The position numbers and the translations under genes were made by a program. Positions 1-10,900 of a DNA stretch of 64,000 bases are shown here, in pieces. Within the stretch, counting starts at the first letter, position 1, and every line of letters starts with the position of its first letter. Source of the DNA: Setaria digitata (lineage: Eukaryota; Nematoda; Chromadorea; Rhabditida; Setariidae); contig RCAB01000321.1 of assembly GCA_003640385.1 (NCBI GenBank), positions 1 through 64,000 on the forward strand, read 5' to 3'. The notes beneath the pieces were generated by a model. That model was not told where the DNA came from. It searched no databases and saw only the letters and a program-made list of their open reading frames with translations.

Positions 1-73
1 TAATAATAATAATATTAATAATAATAATATTAATAATAATAATATTAATATCAATAATATTAACGATAATAAT

Positions 74-143
<70 letters not shown>
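1..143. repeat. TAA-rich microsatellite
   Basis: Imperfect TAATAATAATAATATT-type units pass into a purer TAA run from about 78 to 143. It ends at the ambiguous base 144, so its true length is probably unresolved. A similar repeat closes the other end of the window. Confidence 0.9.
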
Positions 144-144
144 N
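144..144. other. Ambiguous base, likely assembly join
   Basis: A single n sits directly after a trinucleotide repeat, the usual place for a contig join or unresolved repeat length. Sequence upstream of it may not be contiguous with the Axin gene downstream. Confidence 0.6.
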
Positions 145-886
145 ATCTTACGTGTTGAGCATAGTATTAGCTATTGCTCTAGTTATAAACTGCTCTGTTC
201 TTTTAGCTAAATTATCAACGTTTGAGTTTTTTCAAAATTTTAAAAATATCATAATGGAATTTCCAAAACCTCATAAATTAAAAGAAACACCAATAATTTT
301 AATTGAATTATCCATTGAAAAATGAAAACGATGGCTTCACAAGCCATCATGAAGGAATCTTTTCTGATTTTTTTTTTTTTTTACTACTTCTAGAGCATAG
401 TTCGGATTGAAAACTGAATCACTGTTGTTAAGGGAAATGCTTCTACTTGAAATGAAAAAAAAAATGATGCAAAATTTACCATTAGCTGCTGACGGAATGC
501 TAAAAAAGATGTTACTTTGATTGGAGTGTACTGGAGGAAATGAATTCTCCAAAATTGTTTCCAACTCTAAATATTGATGCGAAATTTTCGTCATAAAAAA
601 ATTATCTTTTTCCAACTTCTAATTTCGTTTCTATATTCTGTGTGCTTTTTTTTTTCAACTTTAAACTGCAAATTTAAAGATTTTCGAAATTTAGCTCGAG
701 GATTTTTATTTTTCTACTCGGAAAATATCAATAAACGAATTTTACTTGCATTTCGATTAGTCAAGCTTGTATGTCATAAATAAGTTATTGGAAAAATTTT
801 CTAGGACAATTGTTTTCCTAGTTTTTTTTCTCTTTTTCTTTTAAAGAAAGAGCCTAATAAATTTTATTCTTATTTTCTATTTATAG
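145..886 (+). other. Upstream of the first secure Axin exon; 5' coding exon(s) not resolved
   Basis: The first half of the RGS domain should be encoded here or beyond base 144. A stretch at about 660-771 reads as an RGS-like helix pair (residues such as FRNLARGFLFFY and LLAFRLVKL) and ends at a good GTATGT donor at 772. Its phase (0) does not fit the next secure exon, which needs phase 2. I therefore list it as a candidate only. Nothing else coding is convincing. Confidence 0.3.
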
Positions 887-3800
887 GAGCTTGATAGAAA
901 ATAATGATCCAAAATGTGCCGAAATAGCATGCAAAATACATCGCAAATATATCAGGTTTTCCTTCTCTTTTTTTTTGTTCAAAAAAAGAAAAAAAAAATT
1001 AACATTATCATTTCATTTCTAACTTCCTGATTTTCCGAATGCTTTCCATAAGTGCTGCAAATTAAACTCCTAATTAGAATTTAGTTTTAATTATAGCATA
1101 CGCAGTGGTACATGTACATTCCTTCCGGACGCTACTAGAAAAGAGATGTCGGAGCGAATTCATGCATTATCGGCTAGCAAAGTACCGCAAGGTAATCTAT
1201 TCGAACCTTGCCAGGTGGAACTGATGGGATATTTAAGAAAACAACATGCAGTCTTTGTTAATTCAGATTATTTTTATAATGTAAGTAGTATTTTGAATCT
1301 TTAAAATCAAAGGAATTTGTATTTTAGTTAAAACAATACAGTATAAATTGATAATTGTGTTTACTATTTGCTTCACATAAAAATCAATTAATTACGGAAT
1401 TGATTATTAAGCAGTGAAATATAGAAGTAAATATTTATTAAATTTGAGATTTTAGACTTAGTTTAAATGTTTCTACTATTGGTATTTGGAAGATTTTCTT
1501 TCTTTCTTTAATTCTAAAAGCTGTAACCTGCGGGAGATTTGTGATTTGTGGAAAAAATTAATTAAAAGGTTAAAAATTTAAAGCCAATTTTAACCTGCTC
1601 CCAATATTGTGTTCATGATTAAAGTTGAAAACTTTTTTTTTTTCCAATAAATTTGATGAGCATTAGTTTTGAGAAATAACAAACTTAACTGATTTTCATT
1701 CGAAATGGATTTGATTTCAGCATTAAAATACTAAAATTACCAAAAAAAAAGATACCGATGCAAGTTATCCTGGCGTTTAATTTTCCTCGTATTAAATAAG
1801 CCTTTTTAATGAAGTTTAATCAAAATTTTTCTCCAAGTATTCGTTGATTAAATTGAATCTTTAAAAATTTTCATTTTTCTATGTTTTAGGTCTTTTATTG
1901 AGTACTCAGTTATATCATCAACATATTTCATTTTTTAATAGTTTAGACTTCTTTCACGACATATTTTATCAGATAAAATTTTGGTTCAGTCTAATTTCGG
2001 CATCGACATTAGTAAAAGAAATCCAATGAATATAAGTTATTTTTATTCTTAGCTGATGAATCAAAATGTGGAATTTGCTGAGCCAACAGGAACTTTCACA
2101 ACAGATGAAAATGATCCAACAATGTGGTCCAGCGCATGTCATACTTGCGCTTCAACCAGTGCTGAATTTTTGATACGACACGGTGGTCGAAATTCAGTCT
2201 GGAAAAAGTAAATGAATTAATGTTATACTTAAAGATAAACTTCTCAAGAACTACAAAGGCTCATTAGTCAAATCTCTACAATAGGCACATTATCAGGTCA
2301 TCCTGCTCGTCCTTTCCTACGTCATTTATCTCCCTCTGATAATCAGTGAGATATTCCAGATGGAGACCACCAAGACGGAATGCTATCATCCAAAGTGTAA
2401 ATAAGCGTGACTCACATGACACTATATCATGTAGCGCCGTTTCCAGTGAGGAGGGCGGAAATAAACGGAATTGTTCGAAACGCAATTCGGAACGGTTACC
2501 GTTACAAAGGGTTCACGGGGTAAGTATCATACTCATACTAATATTTATCGGTTAGTTTTTCTTATTTGAAATGCCTGAACCGCTCGAATCAGGCATTTCA
2601 AATAAGCTAAGGAATAAAATTAGAAATGTCCTATTAGTTTATTCGTTAGCTTTCTAAAATGCATATTGAAACTCAAAAAGTATTACTGAATAAGTTATGC
2701 TAGAATAATGTACATAGCCTATACATTCCGGAACATTAATGGTGCATTGACTAATCACAACCACCTGCTGCACCAGTATGATTGATTAATTAGAAGCAAA
2801 GCAGAAATGCTAAGTTGTGCTTGAATTGCCGAACCGACATTTGATATTTCCTACCATTTTAATTACTACCTTTGTATGAGGTAAATTTAAATTACAAATT
2901 CAATGAATGTAGATTTCATGGTAACTGATTCTCAATAATTTTGCAGTTCTTTTTTTTTTCGAAATAGAAATTAAAAGAGATCATATTTTCACATTCAATC
3001 ATTTCACTAATATTGTTTCACAACTCAAAATATTTTAAAAATAATATTTCCAATATTTAGCTTTTTTTTTTAGTATTTCAATATAATTAATGGAAACAGA
3101 AATGTTAATTTTTAGCATCAGCAGCAGCAAGCATTACTTACCTGCCCACCGGATGGTAGCGACTTTAAGCATCAACGACCGGAAGAAAGAGAAAGGTTTT
3201 CGGAAATTTTACGTTGTAAATTGGATAAAATTGCATGCCGTTTGGAGCAGTATAAACATGAAACCGGAATTGAAATATTTGCTCGGTTTGTTCATTGGAT
3301 TCCCTCTTTTCCCTTGCTTTCTCCTACAAAATTTCTATTTCAATTAGAAACAGACCTGCCGAAATTATTCCACTAATCCTGAGATCCTGTAAAGACATTA
3401 TTAACAGTCGAAACTAGGTAATGATCGTGCTATTAATAAGCGCTTTTCCTCTCCCTACCATATTGCATATATATATGGTCTGCCCCATCGACATCACTCT
3501 TTTTTAATACTAATATGTCAATGAATTCATTAATATTTGAGTGCTATTTCAGTTTTGATTTAACTTTTAAGTGAAATTTTAATTGAAATTATTCTATGGG
3601 TAGTGTTAATATAAAGCAGAAATTGAATTTTACTTTTAAATTGCAGGGATTTAGAAAATTTGACAATAACAAGGGAAGGAAGTGATGAAGTTGATTCGGT
3701 GATAAGCGACGATTCATTAGATAAATATGAACAAAGGATGAATGCGGAATGTGATGCGAATCCGAAGGAAGAAAGACGCAGATCAAGTAGTTTCCTTATT

Positions 3801-5332
3801 TTTCAAAATTTCTCGAAATTCAGAAAAAAAAAAAAGAAAAACGAAAATCTCATCTTCAGCGAAAATGTCAGAGATGCATAATTAATCAGCATAAAATAAC
3901 TTCAACGGAATTATGCCGTGATGTACGATTTTCATCCATACATCTCCACTGGATATTCCTTCTTTTCCTTATTTTTACCTTCTTCAGTGTCCACATCGCC
4001 AATACGTTTTACAAACACTTTTCACGTCAGCAATATGTCAGATCCATACGGACGACATGGTTTCGCCCCTCCGCCCGGTAGTGTTAACGTGAAAAATCAG
4101 CGTAACTGTACTGAAATTCATGAGAACAACACAACGTCGCTGACAGGGTAAGTAGACTTTGTGACAGTTTTCAATTTAATGCTCAGATTTTTCAACTTCT
4201 ATGAAAGGCGAGACTAAAGATTCCGTCATATTTAAGCGATAATGTTTTAGCAATGATTACGGAGGACATCGGTACTCGGACAGTTCCGGTTTCTGCAGCT
4301 CGGAATCAGCCAATATCATCAATCGAGCAGCCCTCTTCGAGAAAGCACGTCATATGGCAATGTCCAAGCAGCCCACTTCTTTCCCACAATGTATTTATGA
4401 TGTTGTGTTAATCCTACCAAATTTTAAATGATTGATTCTCTTTCAAGGAAGAAATCATGCAAAAATTATTTATAAGTTGGAAAATTTTCATGCTTCAAAA
4501 ACCACGAAAAATTCTCCCAAAAGAAATGGAAATTTCATTTTCAGCGTGCAGCGAAGCGTCAACTAGCAGCTTTTATTATTACTCATTTCCATTTGAACAG
4601 GAAGAAAAAGGACCATTATTTGTGTAAGTTTGTTTGTTCTCGCAACTGCATGAATTCTTTCGATGAAAATTTCCAAACCTAAATTTTAACTTCTCTTTTA
4701 GTGATAACTTCAGCAACAGCTTTTATCCGAAAAAGCAGCAGCTTGCAATTTCCTATAAGGAAGAAAATGCAGAAGCACCATTCGTGGCTAAACTGGAAAT
4801 GCGTGACATTACATTTCGTGAATTTCGTCGATGCTTTGGTATATCGTCAAAGACCACCAAAAGGTAATGTTCTGTCCAGTAAAAATTATTCTTCGGAAAG
4901 TTAAATGAAGCTAAAGTTGAGTGATATCAGAGAAAAATAACATGGTTCCTTAAGTAAGAGAGATAAAGTTAAAAGAGTGAGGAGTAAATAATAATTCTCA
5001 AGCAAATCATAACGAATAATTATAATTATCCAAGTGAATGAAAGACAGTATTTTGAAATCATACGAGTAATGATTTTCTGAAGCTATCCATTATTCTATT
5101 TAAAAACGGAAAGATTTTGAATACTACCGATAAAATTAAAGTATCGGGGGTGCCAGTAGTGAAGTACAGGTAAAAAAACAACTTCGGATTTTTCAGATTT
5201 TTTTTCAAAAGTGATTGTGAAGATTGCTCGGCGCCCTATCAGTGGACTATAATTGATGATGACTGCGCGATACTTCCGATATTTGAAGGCCGAATAACAG
5301 CGGAATGTCGAAGTTGTTCAGAGTCTGACTGA
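887..5332 (+). CDS. pry-1: Axin homologue (RGS + DIX scaffold), 5' partial
   Basis: Axin is the cytoplasmic scaffold of the beta-catenin destruction complex in Wnt signalling. Eleven exons join in consistent phase: 887-955, 1097-1280, 2053-2207, 2360-2519, 3116-3285, 3647-3786, 3988-4147, 4251-4390, 4545-4623, 4702-4863 and 5197-5332, giving about 517 residues. Exons 1-2 (residues 1-84) are the C-terminal half of an RGS domain. Exon 5 has a helix (FSEILRCKLDKIACRLEQYK) at the place of Axin's GSK3-binding helix. Exon 6 carries SDEVDSVISDDSLDKYEQRM, placed like the beta-catenin-binding motif. Exons 9-11 (about 400-512) are a DIX domain, with FREFRRCFGI, RFFFKSDCEDC and DDDCAILPIFEGRI before the stop. 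The donor of exon 6 (GTAGTT) is the weakest junction. The start and first RGS half are missing. Nematodes have two divergent axins (pry-1, axl-1), so the symbol is the likelier of two. Confidence 0.85.
2561..2606. repeat. Perfect 18-bp inverted repeat in an Axin intron
   Basis: The arm at 2561-2578 (CTTATTTGAAATGCCTGA) is repeated exactly in reverse complement at 2589-2606, around a 10-base spacer. It lies 41 bases after the donor of the fourth Axin exon. Transcribed, it would form an uninterrupted 18-bp stem. Confidence 0.95.
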
Positions 5333-5852
5333 ATAATTTGTCTTGACAGCCTGAATGAGCTTAGTCTTTGTCATCTGGAAATTCCAGGCAAAGGATACCA
5401 ACCACGGGAAAATCATTCTTTTTGCTTTTATATGTTCGCACTGTAGTAACAAGTAAAGCTCTCTGTCTTAGTTGATCTCACTTTTTCTTTCAATTCCGGG
5501 TGAATTATATACTCTACCGGAAACCTTGAGGAAAACTGTTTTTTTTTCTTTTAAAGTTTTTACCAATCCTTTTTGTACATATTGTTTTGCATATTAGTTG
5601 GGACAACCGTTCCAGCCTCTTTTGTTCTATGAAAATGCAACTGATTAACAAATTATCTCACCAATTACTTCTGTCACTGTATATATAAACTTGTAGATCT
5701 GTTCCTTTGAAATAATACTAATTTAGGTGATGACACAATAATATTTGTTATTACATGTTTGTCCACTACAGTTGATTCGCTGCTGTGCTTCGGTTCAGTT
5801 CTTTTTTCTACATAACAGTTCTGAATACTCGTGAATGGAACAATGAAATAAA
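5333..5852 (+). other. Axin 3' UTR with poly(A) signal
   Basis: About 515 bases follow the DIX stop codon before a canonical AATAAA at 5847-5852. No other AATAAA was seen in the interval, so this is the likely cleavage signal. The UTR length is inferred. Confidence 0.5.
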
Positions 5853-7170
5853 AGCTCACCGGCTTTCTAATCTGAGACAGACGAACGGATGGTTACGTGA
5901 GGGAAGAAATTCCTGGACCGAATCTGAAGATCAACACAATCACTGCTGGGTCTAATAGCTCAACCACATGACATTCAGGACTAGAACTGATCGCATTAGG
6001 AAATATCTGTAGGAAAAGAACTCAACTCACTCCACCTCAAAAATTCTATCCAAAACCCCCATGTTACCGTCGGCTGCAGTCGGTTTATGCTCGATTAGCT
6101 ATAAAGAAATCATCTCGTTACAGCGCAATCAAATATTTCCTCTTCCACCTCTTCCTAATTCTCTTTTCCTGTCAGTTTCCTCTGTCCTCTGTTCATCACT
6201 GCTGGGCCAACAGAAAGCAGATGCAGGAGAAACAAAGAATTAGGCTATGTATATATATGTGAAATGCGTGAAACAATAAAGACCACAGACTTTTGCGAGA
6301 AACAGACGGATTATACCTTAATACCTTTGGTCATGCGCACAGAGTAAAGATACTATTCCCGAAGGGGAAGCGATCTTCGCAAAACATTTGCGACTAACTG
6401 AATGTACGTGTAACACTTTGCTCACCATCGCAATGCTCGTCGCAGTTGCAGTGCTGATGATTTGCTGAACATGCGATTGCAGAATGCGACAGATAGACAG
6501 AGAAATATAGATGGTTAGAAGTGTTACTACAGTGTTTTCCTATTTTCATGCTGTCTATGGGTTGTAGCTTATTACACACTATTTCCATCATAATTGGAAG
6601 GAAATGGCTACTGGAAAACGGTTAATGCCGTCGTTGTATGGTACACCTGGAGTTTGATAGTGGGAATTTGGACCGGGATTTCCCAGTGAATTTGGGAGTT
6701 GCAGGAATAAGGAGTTGGTAGACTGGGATCTTATGCTGACTGTGCAGGATCCTTCATGTTTTACTTGAGGAAGCCTGTTTTAAATGAATCCGTGAAAAAA
6801 CCAGTTCCATCTTTCATTTTTTTTTAAGAATAAATTGGCGATCTATGATTGATTTTCGATTAACTTTAGTAATGATTTCCGGCTAAAAGTTTCAATGAGA
6901 GACAGGAGGTACACTAAGTGGATATTGAATCTAGGAATGATGTTATGGTAATTTATTCAAACTTAATTGGCTTATTTGTAATTGAGTTAGATTCCAAGCT
7001 CTTGCAAATTGTATGCTTAATTCAAGATCAGTTTTGCTAGTAATGTTCGGCTCTAAATTATTTCTGTAGACAATTCTCGATCCGTTCTGAAATACTCCAT
7101 TTTGCCCTGATATCAGGAGAAATCAGTTACGGCTTCAAGTCTTAATTTTCTTCATATTAATTCCCATTAG

Positions 7171-7232
7171 GTCGAAATTAACCATGAAGGAAGTAGTTCA
7201 AATCTTACCTTACGCTTCAGTTGATGCATCCA
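7171..7232 (+). other. Exon-like segment upstream of ATRX
   Basis: An acceptor-like CCCATTAG precedes 7171, an ATG lies at 7184, 16 codons are open, and a strong CCA|GTAAGT donor follows at 7233. It leaves phase 1, which does not fit the ATRX first coding exon (phase 0 at 7987). It could be an alternative leader exon or chance. Confidence 0.25.
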
Positions 7233-7973
7233 GTAAGTTATTTCTTGTCCATTTTTTGTTTTCTTTTTTTTTTGTTTAATTTTATCTTTCTATCCATTAG
7301 ATTATAAGCGAGTTCTAGGAGAAGCTAAAATCTTTCATTCGATTTTAATTCAATTCCCAGATCGATTTCATTCATAAAGAATAGTTTTCCAAAGCGAAAT
7401 ATGCTCTTTAATCTAAGAAGTAGCGCAGTTTATTGATTTGCATTTGGGTTTTTTTTTTTTTTTTTTTTTGAAATTATACCGATTTTTATTTATTAAAGAT
7501 GCTGCCAACATCGTTGCGAAATAATGGGCAAATGCTCTCTCTGAATTTTCTTTTTGTATGCTTTGGATGAAGATGGCTCAAACTAGATAAATAAAATAGA
7601 AGTATTGTGTGACGAATGCTGCCAAAAAGAGTGCTTATCAAAATCATGCTTACTTGATCGTCTCTTACTTTAGTAACGGAATGACAAATAATTTTTAATA
7701 AATGATTTATTGCGACTAGTCAGACTTTGCAATGTGGTTGGTCCTTCGACAAAGCGGGATCTTTTTTTAGATGCATTTGTAAAAAGTTATGTTCAGAAGT
7801 CTAATTTGGATATCTCGTCGGTTTCGGAAAAATTATTCACTATACGTTGTCTTTTCATGTCGTAGCACGTTAATCATCAGTCGTAAACAAGAACTGCTAG
7901 CGTTCACGTCGAATTTTTTGTGCTATTATGTAAGCATATATGGAATTGGAATTCAGAAATTCGATAGTTTTTT

Positions 7974-7987
7974 CTCGTTTTCCAGCA
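7974..7987 (+). promoter_or_regulatory. Candidate trans-splice acceptor before the ATRX start
   Basis: A TTCTCGTTTTCCAG pyrimidine-rich acceptor is followed within about nine bases by the ATG at 7995. This geometry is typical of spliced-leader trans-splicing in nematodes. It could also be an ordinary acceptor joined to an unseen upstream exon. Confidence 0.45.
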
Positions 7988-7994
7988 GAGAGTG

Positions 7995-10900
7995 ATGAGT
8001 GCTGCAAATGCGAAAAACGGTTTCTCTGTATTTCCGGATGAATTCAATAATTTGGTCAATTCTATCAGTCTAGTCAGCACTACACTCACTGATAGTTTGG
8101 ATCAGTTAAGTAAGGTTAGCACTACGTCCAACTACTTTCAAAAGCATTATTTTAACGTTTAACAGCATCAAATTGCTGATGTAAAATCTTGAAATAATTC
8201 AGACTTTTGAGAAATATTATCGAGTGCTTGTGGTAACATTTATTTTATTTTCATTTCAAATTTAAACTCCTGATTTTAATGCTAAGTGGAAACAGAAAAG
8301 TGCAGTTTCTGCTAGCGAAAAATATCTAGACCATAATTTGCAGATACTGCATGAAATTCATTCTAGTCACCTGATGAAGATGGAAACTGAGCTTCATGTA
8401 GAAATATTTTTCTGTCAGTAGTGGAACTATAAAAACTGTTGTTTTTCTATAACCATTTTTGCAAAAAGAAAAAAAAATCCCTGCATTTTTCTTGTTGATT
8501 TCATCTTAATACTCATAGAATTGTGATTATTTTTTACTTGGATTGTTTTAGAGACTAAATTTATGAGCTGATCATTTATAGCGTCATCAAACTCTTTACC
8601 AACATTGATTAAAGAAGTTAAAATAATAGGAATAGCAGATAAATTTGTTTTCCATCTTCGGTATGCTGTCGAAAAATTTCATGTATAATGTCTTTACTTT
8701 TACAGTACTACTTTGAAATCCTCCGAAAATTCCGGTATGTCTCCTGACCAAATAGTGCTTATTCTTTAACTATAGGTAAGCGAATTCTTGCCTTGTTAGG
8801 TTTCATGAGAATCAGAGGACGAGATTATTGGAGTGACCTTAACTTCACACTGGATGATGACAGATTTTAATCTCTGAAAGAACAGTGACTTGATTTTAAG
8901 CAATGATAATATTCATTTTTATTTTTCCTTTTGTTTTTTTTTTTGTTTCTTTTACTTTTTGATTTGTAAATTTGTCCAATACTTCCACTCATTATTTTCA
9001 CCGTGATTAATAAAACGTTATTCGGCCAGTGTTAGAGCAAATTTTAAAATTAAATGAAAAAATGTCACATTAAGGGTAAAAATATCACAGTTCAGTGCGG
9101 ATCTGGGGTTTTGCATAACTTTCTTGATCATTTCTTGGTTGAAACAGTATGACTTTAAAATTTACATAAAATTTCAGGTTCGTCAAACATTATTGGCATA
9201 CAATGATAAAAATGGTTCAGAAGAACATGGATTCATTCTGCAGAAACAAACAAAGTCTTTTATCAAACACATGGATTCAATTATTGAAGTCCTAAAAAGT
9301 TCACGCAATAGTGTAGCAAACAGCCGTATCAACGAAAGTCATAGCAGGTTTTTGACGTAGCTTATTTGACTGTAAATGGTGAAATTTATGCAGTTCTTTT
9401 TTTTTTTTTAAAGTTTGATCCGATTCATACCGTAGAGTAGATATATTGTAGTACTAGGTTAGTAAAAATAACATTATGGTTTTGTCAAGTATAATGCATA
9501 ATGCTTTTAATGATTCCACACTAAAAGTATAACTGCGTATGATATATAATTAGATTATGTGTGGAAACATTATAGTATACGTTGAAAGAACATTTGGAAT
9601 AAATTATTTTAAATTTTAAATACATTCCTAAGATTTATTCATGCTCGAGTTACTCTTTAATTTATGTGATTTCTGTGTAATATGCTAATGACTTTGTTTA
9701 GATATTATATTTTTTCTAAGTATGCACTTGACGTTATCATCAGTTCGTTACTTTCGCATTTTTTCAAACGTTATAGCTTTCACTACTTATTACAAAATAT
9801 ACCGGTGACAAAAATGTTTTTATTCTGAAAGCAGGACGGAATCGACCACAAATAGTTGGAATGCTGACACTGAAAGATATGGTCAAAATAATGATGAAGT
9901 TGCCAAATCAATTGCTGAAAGTAGTGAAAAAACAGCCGACTGTGACCAATTTCACAATGCTATTGATGATGATGCAGAAGGAGACATTGAGGATCTCGGA
10001 ATTACAGAAGAAAATGTTGAACAAGGCAAAGATAGAACAGATAATTCCGAAATACTGGGAGATGATGAAATAGTGGAACTGGTAAGAACCAAAATTTTTC
10101 TATATGTTAAATTTGTTACTGAATTTGATTGTCGTTATTTTTTTTTTATATAAATTTATTTAATTTCAAGGTTTATTTGTCTTCAACTATTTTGAAGGAT
10201 ATTTGGGTTGTAAAAGGACTATTGAGACCTTTCTTATTTTTATAGGAAAACAAATTTTCGCATTTTTTGGACTTTTTTTTTGAATTGTATTGTCATGAAA
10301 CTCATTCATTTCCAAATCAAATATCTTTTAGTAAATTTAGTGGAAATACATAATTTTTAGAATAAAAGGGATCGAATATAATAGTGCTTTACTCATTGTT
10401 ATTATCATATTTTATAAGGCATACAAGTTTATTTTGCACTGCGCAGCCTCTCCAAAATTTGACTTGCATAAGATGAATGATGCCAGTAAAGTAATTTGAT
10501 CTAAGGCGAAGCATATATAACCAAAGATTTAAAATCAGGTCACTGAATCATTTAAAGCCTGGGTTGTGAAAGATATCGCTACTAGTTCGGTTAAAATCAG
10601 ATGCGACAGTTAAGGGTAGCAGTCGGTCGTGCTTTCACTGTGATATATATGGCTGTTCTTTGAATCTGCCAAAGTACTTGGTGACCTAGTTTAATCTTTT
10701 GCTTTTTGGTTGGCTAACGTCTTATGTGTTGCATAATGTCTAACAGACTCCGAACCATCTTCAAGTTCGACATGGAGATTTCATCTTTTTTTAAAGCATA
10801 GATCCATTGAAGTTATCAGTTCACTCACGTTTAGTTGTTTATCCGCTTTCAACGACTTCTGTACTTTTCTCAGTGGCCAAAAAATCCCAATAATTAATTC

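Larger units (their letters stand above)
5853..7994. other. Intergenic region between Axin and ATRX, with a less AT-rich island
   Basis: Between about 5880 and 6760 the sequence is clearly less AT-rich than its surroundings and has short open stretches on both strands. One on the minus strand (about 6597-6735) reads as proline/asparagine-rich. Another (about 6418-6460) is cysteine-rich (HCNCDEHC) and runs into a GTGAGC donor. No gene model survives checking, because one intron would be only 28 nt. From 6800 to 7990 the region is ordinary AT-rich DNA with poly-T runs. Confidence 0.5.

Noticed and set aside
2276..2359. Extra Axin exon in the interval before 2360
   Set aside because: Open frames there end in stops or lead out of phase. 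The direct junction 2207 to 2360 keeps frame.
6117..6735. Four-exon minus-strand gene model with matching phases
   Set aside because: The second intron would be only 28 nt, too short for nematode splicing, and no piece matches a known family.
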